Position numbers and translations under genes: made by a program | The notes under the pieces: generated by a model | What the model saw: only the letters and a program-made list of their open reading frames with translations | Databases searched by the model: none | What the model was told of the DNA's origin: nothing | In this document: positions 43,276 to 55,888 of the stretch, piece by piece | Layout of the letters: each line of letters opens with the position of its first letter | Position numbering within the stretch: the first letter of the stretch is position 1 | Source of the DNA: Puccinia triticina | Taxonomy: Eukaryota > Basidiomycota > Pucciniomycetes > Pucciniales > Pucciniaceae | Reading direction: 5' to 3' | DNA: 64,000 bases | Assembly (NCBI RefSeq): GCF_026914185.1 | Contig: NC_070558.1 | Coordinates: 806,001 to 870,000 of the forward strand

Positions 43276-44340
43276 ATGGGTTTCACCAAGTCATCATCGG
43301 TGAGCTAAATCTTTTGTTATATGCGAGTCAACACTCATCACTCATCTTGTCCTTTGTTCAATCCAAACATCAGAAATCCACCAATGCCCACAATGCATTC
43401 ATGGGGCGAAGTCGTCGTGATATCGACTCTCAACACTTCTTGGGTCCTATCAAAAGCAGAGTTACCTACTTCAACGGCTCCATGACCTGGATGAAGGGAA
43501 AAGCGTTGGTGAAGCACGGCGAAGAGGATTTGTTTTGCGAATTCGAGGGAGATCCAAATTTCATCGAACGCCGATTTGGTGGCAACGTCAAGCGCCCTCG
43601 TGAGAAAACCATGGACGAAGACCACGTCCCTGATGAAGAAGCCAGCGGGACCCAACCAGAACCAAAAGCTCACCCCACGTCTGAGAGAGCAGTTGACCCT
43701 CAACCCAACAAAGAAGACGAACCTGCTCGTGTCGCTCCTACCCCCAAACGCAGCCGAGTTTCTGATCCACTTGGCCTAGGACTAGCTCAGCGGGCCTTGG
43801 CCGAAACGGGAATCGAAGGATCAAACGAAGGACCGTCGCGTAACACGCGCTCTAGAGCTGGTAGTAGCCTGCGCGGAAGAGGAAGCCACGGTGCGGCACT
43901 CGCTATTGCAGCCTCGCGAAAGAGTAGCGGTCGGACCGAAAGAACATTGGCGCGCAAAGGAAAAGGGAAGGGCAAGGCTACGGATCCTGATCAACTGGCC
44001 GAAATCACTGCTGGAATCGACGGATTTTCGGTTTTCAGTAATCATCAAATCGAGGAGGATCCCCGCCCCACCAACGTCGCGCCTGTAGGGCCATCGACAA
44101 GCAAAAACGTAGAAATGGATGCGGGCGAGTGGGCCCATCCGGTGACCCATTCTGCCAAAGTTGGTGTATGGCTTGGTAAATACCATTTTTCTTTCAGTCG
44201 TCCGTGCAATGGCCATCGCGTTGATGAGATATAAACCTTTCATCGTCACAGAAAGAACGGCAGAAGCCGGCTCGCAGGCCCCGGTAGACGCACCGCGAAG
44301 CCGAGCTCCTTCATCAATCCCCGGTATTTTCATCACATAG
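43276..44340 (+). CDS. Basic, mostly disordered protein, unknown function
   Basis: Exons 43276-43299, 43374-44175 and 44252-44340, 304 residues, phases consistent. Starts MGFTKSSSKSTNAHNAFMGR. An ordered-looking N-terminal part (FLGPIKSRVTYFNGSMTWMK, then EDLFCEFEGDPNFIERRFGG) is followed by a long Lys/Arg/Pro/Ser-rich tail with PTPKRSRVSDP and ARKGKGKGKA. These look like nuclear localisation or nucleic-acid-binding patches. No signal peptide or membrane span. I do not recognise the family. A nuclear role is an inference from composition. Confidence 0.6.
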
Positions 44341-46600
44341 AACCCCACGTCCGACAAGGCGATTTCTAGCGAACAAGTTTCATCTGAAGTGGTCCTCAAG
44401 ATCATTGACTCGCTATAAAATTACGTTTGCTATGATAGTTCCGATTATTACGACATGAGTTGTGGTGCAGTTTCTCGTAGCTTGTGCTTCCTGGTTTTCT
44501 TTGTTACAGTCCACGCCCGTTTTTTGTTTTTGTTTTAATCCATGCCCGCCTTGAATAGTTTTGGAGATCTTGAGTTCTGTGCCCTTAAATTGAATGTAAC
44601 CCGAATTGTTAGTAGTTTCACAATACCTATGGTATCGGTATGAATGGTTCTGATGTTGCGGAATGGCATTCTTACAGCGTTCGACACTGGTGAGATAAAC
44701 CACAACGGATGTAACATAGGACCAACCCTACCCGCACACAATGACAGAGGAGTCAAGGAGAAGAAATATATAAACCTGACGATGCCGGATGAAGCAGCAG
44801 TTCCAATAAAGAATCTCAGTGGGTTCTTCTTTGACAAAGTTTCTGCACCATCTTGACAATGTTCCAAGGGAAATGAAATGATGTAGACCCCTGCCGTAAC
44901 AAGGATAAGCTTGTTAATCAACTTGTGATCAATTGCACCTAAAAATGTTGTCAATATACGACATAGCCAATGCTCTCTTGGGGTAGGCAGGCTTATGCGA
45001 GTGGACGCTTCAAGCTCAATTGGTATTTTCATCAGAATGGATGGATTATGTATGTTTACTATCAGTCACCAGCAGCATATCAAAAATGGTAAAACACCTT
45101 TCAAAAGGATTAGCTTCTGTTAAAAAGGGTTCTGTATGTCCATTCCATGCCAATGCTGATTGCAAGTAGTCAGCAAGCTTTTTTTTATGATCATTCCCAA
45201 CTGGGTAATATGCTTGGGACAGCTCCATTTATTAATTAAAATGAAGAGTATGAAAACATTGCAGGGGCTTATCCAGTCAAGCTTGATGAATATCATTTGT
45301 GTAAAGATGATGTTGATTAAAAGGCCTTGTTTCAGCTCCCGGAGTCCCAGGTACAGGTAGTTAAACTGCTTGGAAGTCCCTTCAAATTCCCCGCATGCTG
45401 GGATAGAATTTGTGGAGCATATTTGGGTCATAAAAGATGCACATCAGCCATACACAGAATCAGTTGTTTTTATAGCTCAACCCAAAAATGAAATACAGGA
45501 GCTTACATAGATGGAACATCAGGGCAGCTCAGATTGAAATATATAACAGCAGCTTATTGATGCGGATGGCATACACATCAAGATTCAGTTGTTTTGGACA
45601 CTGATAAATATAACTGTGCATAGTTTTTATCATCAGCACCAGTAAATGAATGTTAAATTTCCAGGTCCAATGTGAGCAACACTATCAAGGAAATGGGAGA
45701 TTGTTTTGAGCCTATGGAGAGTGCTTGGAGGGTGTGACTTAGCTTGAAGATTGATTGATGATTAGGATATGTTGCTTCCTTTAGGAGACTTCAACTGGGG
45801 AGCTTACTAAATTGGATGCCAGCCCCGTTTTTCTGAGATCAGGAAAACTTAAAATGACTGGTTGAAAGCGAGGAGATAGGACAGCTATTTATTTAACTTG
45901 ATAAAAGCCAATTATAAAAGCCAGCTGGAAATATCTCTGGGCATGAAAGAATGTTGTCTTCATCCTCGCAGCCGTCTGGAATTGCGTCTTCGACGCAGGG
46001 CTGGTGCAGCGATCCATCTCTAGGCTCTGTTCGATGATACTTGATGCTGATTGTGACTTTAGGTAGCAGCTTTTTGTTATCATGTAGGGGGTCAGGCAAG
46101 GTCTGGCTGGCAGTCCGGTTGAAGCAAGCTTATGTGTTTTTTTTTTCTCCTCTTCCTGTTCTTCCCGTTTGAGATTGGTGAGGGGTTGCCATAGACAACC
46201 AAACAAGCTGGACCCGAGGGATAGAAATTTGTTGTCAGTTAAGAGTGTATGTGTCGGCCATGCGAGCATGGGGGATGGTGATAAGAAGTTTTCTGCCAGC
46301 TGGCCATGCGGATAAAGAATGAGGGTGATCACATCGACTGGTGGTTGATTTGATAGGGTGCGGTGGCCAGGTGCTGTGCAAGTTGTGTCTATGTTACGAT
46401 TTGAAATTTGAGTTAAAAATACTTGGCGACGGTGACTCGGAAAGTTGATTGAGGATCGATTTTATAACCGGCAGGATGTTGTCTGGATGGCAACAACCCA
46501 TCCGTGCTCGTCATTTTCCTGCTCGCTGTCTCTCGCCTCGCTTCTAGTCCGCCCCGCCTGATCTTCGCTTCCCCCTTCGCCTTGCAAGAGCCAACGACAC
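44341..46600. other. Intergenic, no gene assigned
   Basis: Several frames of 60-165 codons on the minus strand (44413-45032, 45889-46332) lack recognisable motifs, conserved composition or splice support. No TE termini were recognised. Confidence 0.35.
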
Positions 46601-47316
46601 TTCGCGATGGTCTAGATTGACCAACAAGCAACAGCTGACCAGCAAGGATTACCTCTTGACCATCAAACAGCATACATCCAGCTGCTGCACTCGAGACAAA
46701 GCAACCTCTTCTCGCCTCTTGCCTCTTCCATCCATCATTTCATCATCGTCGTTCACATACAAACCAGTTCAACCGGTCAGTGTTCTTCTTCCCTCGTCTT
46801 CTTTCTCCCCCTTCCCGCCCCTGCTGCAGCATCCTAGCCTAGCGCATATCCCGAACCGACTCCCAAGACTATCATCCAACCTGAACCCACTGCTGCTTCA
46901 CTCTCTTCACTCCATCACCATCCAACCCTCGCTGGTGCCCACCCATCTAACACCCACACCGACACACTGTAGATACTCAGATCGTGTGTCCCACTGTTTC
47001 CAGTCACCCACCTCTGTTCAAGCTTCGGTACATGCTGGTGTACTGTAGAACAGCCGAAAGATAAATGTATTTACATACAGAAGAAGCTTTTCCTAAACCT
47101 GCAATCAGAGTCCCGGGTGACCATCCCACATACAGATCGCTACGCTCTCAGCTCGGACCCTCTCGCCAGCTCTGCCTTCTCGACAGCCCTCTCCAACCTA
47201 AATAGTCGCCTATCACTAATTCTGCTCTCCCTCCCTTCTTCTCGCATCTCAGCTGGCTAGAGACCACACCCACCAAACCATACACCCTCCCGCCTCCTCT
47301 TCAAGTGCAACCAACC
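46601..47316 (+). promoter_or_regulatory. Pyrimidine-rich FKS1 leader/promoter
   Basis: Long CT-rich stretch (46680-47310) directly upstream of the FKS1 start codon. Pyrimidine tracts near transcription starts are common in basidiomycete housekeeping genes. Specific factor sites could not be identified. Confidence 0.4.
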
Positions 47317-50300
47317 ATGGACTCCAATCAGGCTCGTTCCTATGACAATCGAACCAATCAGACTCCTTCCAACGAAAGCTTGATGGGTCCCAATCCGAGC
47401 TCGTTCAGGAATCAAGAACCGATTAGTGGATCATCAAGTCAGTCTCCAATCTTCCCTTTTCATTCCCTCTGCTTGTTTCTCCCCCTTTTTTTTCTTCTTT
47501 TCTTCTCAACCTTTAAGCTTGATTATCCCGTCATCCGCCCTATCTCCCCCTACTCCCCCCCACCCCAGTCCTACCACCACCACTACCACCTCTTTTCCCT
47601 TCGTTCAACTGATCACACCCTTCGATTACGATTACATATACAATACACTACCCATCATCCATAACATACGCATATATATTTCTCTTTGTAGAATACAGTC
47701 TTTCTCCACACATAGTCTCATTTTTCTTCTTTTTCTCTCTTGCGGTTTATTTTCCCCTCTTTTCTGACCCTAATCGCTAACTCACATCCTGAATGTCCAC
47801 TTCACATTCAGCTCCGACAGCTTATGACTCGTATGGCTACCCCTCAAGCGGCACAACCGGACCCGATCCTTACTCTCGACTTCGCGAAGCCTACCCGGCG
47901 TGGAGCTCGGACTCTCAGATTCCCTTGAGCAAGGAGGAGATCGAAGATGTCTTTATCGACCTCGCCAACAAGTTCGGCTTTCAACGGGACTCGATGAGGA
48001 ACGTCTACGATCATCTCATGATTCAACTTGATGTTCGTCAAATCGCTTTCGTCCACTACCTCAAAAGGCCCGTTCACGTCGTACTGACCTGGCTTTCATT
48101 TGCTTTTCGTTGATATCGATCTAGTCGAGGGCTTCTCGAATGTCACCCTCTCAAGCTTTGTTGACCCTACATGCAGATTACATCGGTGGAGAACATGCCA
48201 ACTATCGTAAATGGTACTTTGCGGCTCAACTCGATCTTGACGATGCTATCGGCCAAACATCCAACACTATCCTCGGGACCACTGCGGCCTCCAAACTCAA
48301 ATCGGCATCAGCCAAATCTCTAGAATCTGCTCGTAATCGATGGCGTCAGGCAATGTCAAACATGTCCTCCTACGACCGCATGCGCCAGCTGGCCCTCTAT
48401 CTCTTATGCTGGGGCGAAGCAGCTCAAGTCCGATTCATGCCAGAGTGTCTGTGCTTTATCTTCAAATGTGCCGACGACTATTATCGCTCGAGTGAATGTC
48501 AAAACCGAATCGAACCCGTCCCCGAAGGACTCTATCTCCGTGCCGTCATTCGTCCGCTCTACAGGTTTTTCAGGGATCAAGGTTACGAACTCATTGACGG
48601 TGTCTATCTGCGTCGTGAGAGGGATCACCACGAAATCATCGGTTATGACGACATCAACTCACTCTTTTGGTACCCTGAAGGCATCGCTAAAATCACTCTG
48701 AATGACCGAGTAAGTTATCTCAACTTACACGCCCCTGGTTTTGACACTTAACCTGGCCTCATTGTCTTTTTATCATTTTGCGTTCACCACCCTGCTAGAC
48801 TCGATTGATAGATATTCCTCTTGCTCAGAGATACATGAAATTTGATAAGATCGAGTGGCGCCAAGCATTCTTCAAAACCTATCTCGAAAAACGATCTTTT
48901 GGTCACATGATCGTCAATTTCAACCGAATTTGGGTCTTGCACATCAGTGTCTATTGGTATTTTACCGCTTACAAGTAAGCAAACTGATTTATGACTCTTG
49001 AAGTCGGAAAGCTATCGAGTTGATTAAAGCTGACTTCTTTCTATCTTCGGCTTACTTAGCGCACCTGCCGTCTACACCTTACCTAACCAACGAGCACCTG
49101 CCAAAGCTATGCAATGGTCCGCCGTAGCACTCGGGGGAGCCGTATCAACTTTGATCATGATTATTGCAACTATCATCGAATTTTCATACGTCCCTACCAC
49201 GTGGAACAATACATCTCATCTCGCCCGAAGAGGGACGTTCCTCCTCCTCACTCTTGCTCTCACAGCTGGCCCCACAGTATACATTGCTGGCTTCGATCGT
49301 GATTCTTCTACTGCCTACATCATCGCCATGGTTCAGTTTGGTATATCTGTGGTGGCCACTGTCTTGTTCTCTATCGTCCCTTCAGGCAGGATGTTTGGTG
49401 ACAAGGTTTCTGGCCAGGCGCGCAAGTATCTAGCCAATCAAACATTCACTGCATCCTATCCCAAGCTGGAAAGGGCCTCACGAGCTGCCTCGATCGCACT
49501 ATGGTCCCTTGTGTTTTCCTGCAAGTTTGTCGAATCCTATTTCTTCTTAACTCTCAGTTTCGAGAATCCCATTCAGGTTATGGTCGGCATGAAAGTTCAG
49601 GGATGCAGCGACAAAATTTTTGGTTCTGTTCTCTGCCGCAATCAACCCGCGTTCGCTTTGACTGTGATGTTTGTCATGGACCTCACCCTGTTCTTCTTGG
49701 ATACATTCTTATGGGTTAGTCAATCATTCACACCGTCCTCTACTTCTTCTCAGGCCGTGAAATCCATTTTTGATGCCTTTCATTTTTGTTCGGCTAGTAT
49801 GTCATCTGGAATACGGTTTTCTCGATTGCCAGGTCTTTTTCCTTGGGACTGTCGATTTGGACCCCTTGGTCAGATATCTTTACAAGATTACCCAAACGAA
49901 TCTATGCCAAGGTCTTAGCCACGTCCGAGATGCAAGCCCGATACAAGCCGAAGGTTTTGGTTTCTCAAATTTGGAATGCCATCATTATTTCGATGTACCG
50001 TGAACATCTACTTAGTATAGATCATGTCCAAAGACTGCTGTATCATCAAGTTCCCAGCGAAAACGAAGGCAAGCGAACCTTGCGAGCTCCGATGTTCTTT
50101 ATCTCTCAGGAGGATAAAGGTCTCAAGTCCGAATTCTTCCCTCCTGGCAGTGAAGCTGAAAGAAGAATTTCATTCTTTGCGCAATCACTGTCAGTCTCAT
50201 CATCAATCTTAACATTGGACTCTTGATGTGCTAATTTCATTTTTTTTTCTTTCAAATAGGACTACATCTATCCCTGAACCGCTGCCCGTTGATGCCATGC

Positions 50301-53300
50301 CCACCTTCACCGTTTTGACACCACATTATTCTGAGAAGATCTTACTGTCTTTGAGAGAGATCATCCGAGAAGAAGATCAAAATGCGCGTGTCACTTTGCT
50401 AGAGTACTTGAAGCAACTTCATCCAGTCGAATGGGACAACTTCGTTCGAGACACAAAGATTCTTGCTGAAGAAGCCAACGTCTTCCCTTCCTATGCGTTT
50501 GCCAACGGTCAAGGCAACACTAATTCCAGCGATGAGAAGGTCGAAAAGAAAAAGAAAACCGATGACATTCCATTTTACACCATCGGGTTCAAGTCTGCCG
50601 CCCCTGAATACACCCTCAGAACACGAATCTGGGCCTCTTTGAGAGCGCAGACTCTGTATCGAACCGTCTCCGGCTTCATGAATTACTCGAAAGCCATCAA
50701 GCTACTCTATCGTGTCGAAAATCCAGAGGTTGTTCAGTTGTATGGCGGAAATACTGAAAAACTTGAGCGCGAATTGGAACGCATGTCACGGCGTAAATTT
50801 CGCTTTGTCGTTTCGATGCAGCGATACTCAAAATTCAGCAAGGAAGAGATCGAAAACACTGAATTCTTGTTGAGGGCTTACCCCGATCTTCAGATTGCAT
50901 ATTTGGAAGAAGATCGTGAAAGGAAGGAAGGCGGCGAAACACGAATCTACTCTGCACTGATTGATGGTCATTCTGAGATCCTACCCGACGGCCGACGACG
51001 ACCCAAGTTCCGAGTTGAATTACCCGGTAATCCGATTTTGGGTGACGGAAAGTCAGACAATCAAAATCATTCAATCATCTTTCATCGAGGTGAATATGTC
51101 CAACTGATTGATGCCAATCAGGACAACTATCTGGAAGAATGTCTCAAGATCCGTAACATGCTTGGAGAATTTGAAGATTTCCATGTTTCTAATCAGTCTC
51201 CGTACTCGGCCGCCGGTGCCAAGGAGTTCTGTAAATTTCCTGTCGCTATCGTCGGCGCTCGTGAATATATCTTTTCGGAAAACATCGGAGTTCTGGGTGA
51301 TGTCGCAGCTGGAAAAGAACAAACCTTCGGTACCCTGGCTGCTCGGTCGCTTTCCTTTATTGGTGGCAAACTACACTATGGGCATCCAGATTTTTTGAAT
51401 GCCATCTTCATGACCACACGTGGAGGGGTTTCAAAAGCCCAAAAAGGTCTCCATCTATCCGAAGATATCTACGCTGGTATGAACGCTTTCGGACGAGGTG
51501 GCAGGATTAAGCATACGGAGTACTATCAATGTGGGAAAGGTCGAGATCTCGGTTTTGGGACGATTCTCAACTTCCAAACAAAGGTCGGCACTGGTATGGG
51601 TGAACAAATGTTGTCCAGGGAGTACTATTACTTGGGAACTCAACTCCCCCTAGATCGTTTCCTCACATTTTACTACGCTCATCCTGGATTCTTCATCAAC
51701 AACATGCTTGTGAGTTTTTTTTTCTCGAATCCAAAGCGCCTTCAGAGAATAATTTTGTATTGACTACGGTGGTATTTTATATCTGCAGGTCATCTTCGCT
51801 GTTCAATGCTTCATGTTTACCATGGTGTTCCTAGGAACGCTGAACAGCTCACTCACTATTTGTAAATATAATTCGGAGGGGCAGTTCATTGGGTCGCCAG
51901 GCTGTTACAATCTTGTCCCTACTTATGACTGGATCAAGAGATGTATCGTGTCGATATTCATCGTGTTTTTCATCGGTGGGTTATTTCACCCCATGTCCAT
52001 GGTCCACAGTGTTTGCTGATTGCATTTCCGTGTAGCATTTTTACCGCTCTTCTTGCAAGAATTAACGGAAAGAGGCGTTATTTCGGCAATCATTCGACTC
52101 GGCAAGCAGCTGGGCTCTTGTTCACCTGTCTTCGAGGTCTTCAGTACTCAAATTCAGTCACATGCCTTGTTGACTGATATGACCTTTGGAGGCGCGCGTT
52201 ACATTGCAACCGGTCGAGGGTTTGCCACCACCCGAATTTCGTTCGCAATCCTGTACTCTCGTTTTGCTGGGCCTAGTATCTACCTCGGGATGCGGACATT
52301 GTGCCTACTGTTGTATGTGACGATGAGTTTATGGATGCCTGCGATCATCTACTTTTGGGTATCCGTACTGGCTCTCTGTCTAGCCCCGTTCATCTTCAAT
52401 CCCCATCAGTTCAGCTTTACGGACTTTATTATCGACTATCGAGAGTTCCTCCGATGGATGTGTCGAGGTAATAGCAGGTCTCATGCTAACTCTTGGATTG
52501 GATATTGTCGGCTCTCTCGAACACAAATCACCGGATTCAAGAAAAAAAGGCTCGGATTGCCCTCTGAAAAACTTTCAGCTGATGTCCCCAGAGCCGGGTG
52601 GAAAGTTATCCTGCTCTCGCAGATCCTGGCCCCCACCTTTCTGGCTATCATTTTATCGGTTGCTTACATGTTGAGTTGATTCAAGTTTTCGTTGCCCCCA
52701 CTATTGCATTAACTGACGCTTGTATTCAATTTTTTTACCCCAGGTTTGTCAAGTCGTTTAGCGACCCGCCGGTTAATGCGTTGCTGCGTTTAGCAATTGT
52801 TTCCCTCGGCCCGGTCGCATTCAACGCAATTACGCTGCTTACATTATTCATGATCTCACTCTTCTTTGGCCCGGCGTTATCGGCCTGTTGTACAAGATTT
52901 GGATCGACGATGGCGGCGATTGCCCACGTGATGGGGGTCGTCGGGCTGGTTGGGTTTTTCGAGTTTCTGTGGTTTATCGAGTTGTGGAACATCTCCCATG
53001 CAGTCTTGGGGATGATCGCCACGATTGCGATCCAGCGAGCCTTGTTCAAGATGCTCATAGCCTGCGTCTTGAGTCGCGAGTTCAAACACGACGAGACTAA
53101 TCGGGCTTGGTGGACCGGGAAGTGGTACGGTCGCGGCCTCGGCACTCATGCTTGGTCTCAACCTGTCAGAGAATTCTTGGTCAAAATCGTCGAGGTGAGC
53201 TTGAAGACATCTTTCCTGGATTTCTCCGGCCATATGACTGAAATGTGTGGTTCTTTTTGATATCTGCTTCTAGATGTCACTCTTCAGTGCAGATCTCTTG

Positions 53301-53660
53301 ACTTGCCATTTCATCATGATCCTGCTGTCGCTCCCCTTACTCATCCCCTTCTCCAATCGAGTACACTCGACCATGTTATGTAAGTGCCCGAATAGAATTT
53401 CATTTTTCTGATTGTTGGAAATTTCTGTATCTAACTGTTCTGGGATGGGTTGTAATATTTTAGTATGGTTGAGGCCCAGCAAGCAAATCCGACCGCCTAT
53501 CTTCTCATTCAAACAGCGCGCCCAACGTCGGAAGATCGTGGCTAGTTACGGCTTACTCTATGCGCTCTCGATTGGATCTCTGATCGCCTTGATCGTCCTG
53601 CCTATTGCCTTCAGGGGATCGCTAGATGAAGCTAGCTGCTCGATTTGTCGCAGCATTTGA
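47317..53660 (+). CDS. FKS1: 1,3-beta-glucan synthase catalytic subunit
   Basis: Plasma-membrane GT48 enzyme that makes cell-wall 1,3-beta-glucan from UDP-glucose and is activated by Rho1. Twelve exons: 47317-47437, 47812-48032, 48125-48709, 48799-48974, 49060-49714, 49798-50189, 50260-51709, 51789-51975, 52036-52669, 52744-53194, 53274-53379 and 53464-53660. They give 1724 residues, with every phase consistent. Landmarks: [20 protein letters not shown] and [20 protein letters not shown] (N-terminal FKS1 domain), [20 protein letters not shown], then membrane spans. The large cytosolic catalytic region in exons 6-7 includes [20 protein letters not shown] and [22 protein letters not shown]-terminal block of spans follows, and the tail is [12 protein letters not shown]. 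Hot spot 1 reads FLTLSFENP (residues 530-538) and hot spot 2 DWIKRCIV (from 1247); both differ from the yeast form. It is slightly shorter than ascomycete FKS1. Confidence 0.96.
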
Positions 53661-54391
53661 GGGAGCCCATTGATCAGCAGCCTCTCCTTTTTGACTCTCC
53701 TCCGACCCATGTTTCCCTTTTCAATCTCCCTCTCTTTACAGTCCTCTTTGGTCTTTCGTTTGTACGTTCGAGGCCCAGTAGGTATCCAATATTCGTAGAC
53801 AACCTTAGTATCATTCGTTCAACCAATCAGTTTGCTTACTCTTCATCGTCATCCTCATTAACATCATCCGCTTGTTTCTCCACTCATTCCTTATCAATCA
53901 ACAGCATCTTATCTCTTTCTCTCTTTCTCTCTCTCTCTCTCTTTACTCTTCCAATTCATTGTATTTTTTATCCCTTACTTGTCTTTCATTTTGCTCTTTA
54001 TTCATAATTTTCAACTTCTTCTAAATCAATGTATGTGTCTACCCTGTGTCCATTTTACTTTGTTTCCTCTTTGCCTTCAAAACAACACTCTTTTCTTCTT
54101 TTTCTGAAAAGTATACTGTTCCATATTATTTTTTTTCCCTTTTCTCTTATTCACATTTTCTTTCTTTTGTTAGGTTGGTTGGTTGGGGAAGAATGTGTGA
54201 TTATATACAGATGATCTTTACAGTTAAATACTTAAATAGATAAGTAATATTTAATTCCATACATTCATCATTCATGGTAATTTTGAAAGATTGGCTGTTT
54301 GAGTTCCCCAACAGATCCATCATTTGTTTGGATGGTGGTATTCCAAGAGGTTCCTGTTGCCTAAATGTCATGCTTTAGAGGGATCTGCTAA
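53661..54391 (+). other. FKS1 3' flank, CT microsatellite
   Basis: Pyrimidine-rich with a TCTCTCTCTC run at about 53923-53942 and T-rich sequence to 54180. No coding support. Confidence 0.45.
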
Positions 54392-54612
54392 GGCCCTGTT
54401 TGGCAGCATCATATTACACAGTGTAATAATAGGAAACATGCTCATTACATATGGTAAAACATGTCTTTTTAGGATAATCTTTTGAAAGTAAACCCTCATA
54501 AGGCTTGGCAGTTTACTTCCAAAAGATCAGGCGGAAAAGTAGTGTCTTACAGAATGTAGGAGGACATGGCAAGATTATTTATTGTGTAATAATCACACTG
54601 CCAAACAGGGCC
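54392..54612. mobile_element. PIF/Harbinger-like MITE
   Basis: A 221-bp element with inverted termini GGCCCTGTTTGGCAG and 3-bp TAA duplications (54389-54391 and 54613-54615). The GGCC.TGTTTGG terminus and TAA target are typical of Tourist/Harbinger MITEs. Inner inverted sequence ATTACACA/TGTGTAAT. No coding capacity. Confidence 0.85.
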
Positions 54613-54689
54613 TAAACCTTATTTGCTAGTGAAACCTGGATATCAATCAATTTTCACCAGCCAGTAAGGTTTAGCCTTTCCCTCCAGAT

Positions 54690-55020
54690 CAAGCATTTTA
54701 GCCCATGGGAAGTCCTCCAGTGGACAATTTCCTGTCAATCTGGAAACCTAATCCGGGCTAACTTAGCGCCCAGTGCGGATGGTCTCAGAGTTTGCGGCCA
54801 AAGTCGCAAGCTCTTTTGGGCTAGCTGTAGTTCATTCCTCTTCCGTAGTCAAGGCAAGGAAGGGGACCCCCCTTCTTGACCTCTCCATCCCGCACTTGCC
54901 GCGGGGTGCTGCACCACAGTGCTTTGGGACAAGTACTAGGTGAGAGAACGGCAGCCAAATGGGCTGCGGGGGAGCAAACAGGGCACCGTGGGTTGCCCTC
55001 TGTTCATGGAGGTGGCTAAG
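54690..55020. repeat. Dispersed GC-rich repeat, copy 1
   Basis: Shares with 59690-59930 the order TTCATT(C/T)CTCTTCC...CCCTTCTTxxCCTCTCC...CACTTGCCGCGGGG and the end GGTGAGA(A/G)xxG(A/G)CAGCC. Not coding; nature unknown. Confidence 0.55.
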
Positions 55021-55129
55021 TGGGAAGCCCTGATGGATCGGAGCTGGGGCCGGACTGCTTCAGTCATGCAAAGACACACGCACAAATGCACCCGGTGTCA
55101 GAATCTGAGCTTTTAGTCCGCTCACTTTC

Positions 55130-55280
55130 TTTGTTCCCAGTTCCAGTTCCTGTTCCTGTTCCTGTTCCTGTTCCTGCTCCCTGTTCCTGTTCCCTGTTCC
55201 TGTCCTGTCATCTGTCCCAGTTCCTGTCCCCTATACCAGTTCCTGTCCTGTCCCCAGTTCCAGTTCCTGTCCCTGTCACT
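55130..55280 (+). repeat. CCTGTT microsatellite
   Basis: Imperfect hexamer array of CCTGTT/CCAGTT, giving an artificial open frame of Pro-Val repeats on the plus strand. Confidence 0.9.
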
Positions 55281-55888
55281 GACTTTTTACAGATGTTAGT
55301 TTATTTTGTCTTGTGTGTTACATGCTGTTAGGCCCCCTCTGGATCTTGTGCAGGGGGCTCTCTAGTTGTGTATAGTTGTCCGCTCCTCGAGTATGAAATA
55401 AAATTATCGAGTCTGAGCCAAAACCACTCTAGCCCCACCTGAGCCATCAACCTTCAGCAAAGCTCCTCGGTCAACCCCTCCGCCTCGCCTCTCAATCTCT
55501 CTGTCCACAAGTGAAACCTCAACACCCGGGAGATTCATATATGAATCCCCCATCAATAGAAGTTCCCAAGCTCATCACTCCGAACTTCCCCTCTCCGCGC
55601 CCATCAGAGACTTGCCCACTTCAGGTCCATTCAGACCCAACTGGCGGACTCCCAAAGCAAGCTCGGCCGCGCAAAAGCAATGGCTAGGATACAAAAACTA
55701 GATGAAATTGCAACTGAATACAATGTCCTAGAGTGCTTCGCACCGATACAAGCGTTCTAAACCTCAAGCAATTCCGTCAACTACTGAAACACACTGCTTT
55801 TTCCGGAAAAAGTGCCATCCTGGCTATGCGGAGAAAACAGAAATCACAAAATTGCAATGGGAAACTGAAGAAAAGCAGCTGAGCAACA
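55281..55888. other. Intergenic, no gene seen
   Basis: No coding support; contains the 3' flank of the minus-strand GH131-like gene. Confidence 0.4.

Noticed and set aside
45889..46332. 147-codon minus-strand frame
   Set aside because: No domain, an internal low-complexity EEQEEEKKK stretch, and an overlapping alternative frame; not supported as a gene.
54690..55020. Possible structured RNA or tRNA-derived SINE in the GC-rich dispersed repeat
   Set aside because: No recognisable A/B box or cloverleaf; only similarity to a second copy at 59.7 kb is visible.
55020..55331. 103-codon frame rich in VPVPVP
   Set aside because: Product of the CCTGTT microsatellite.
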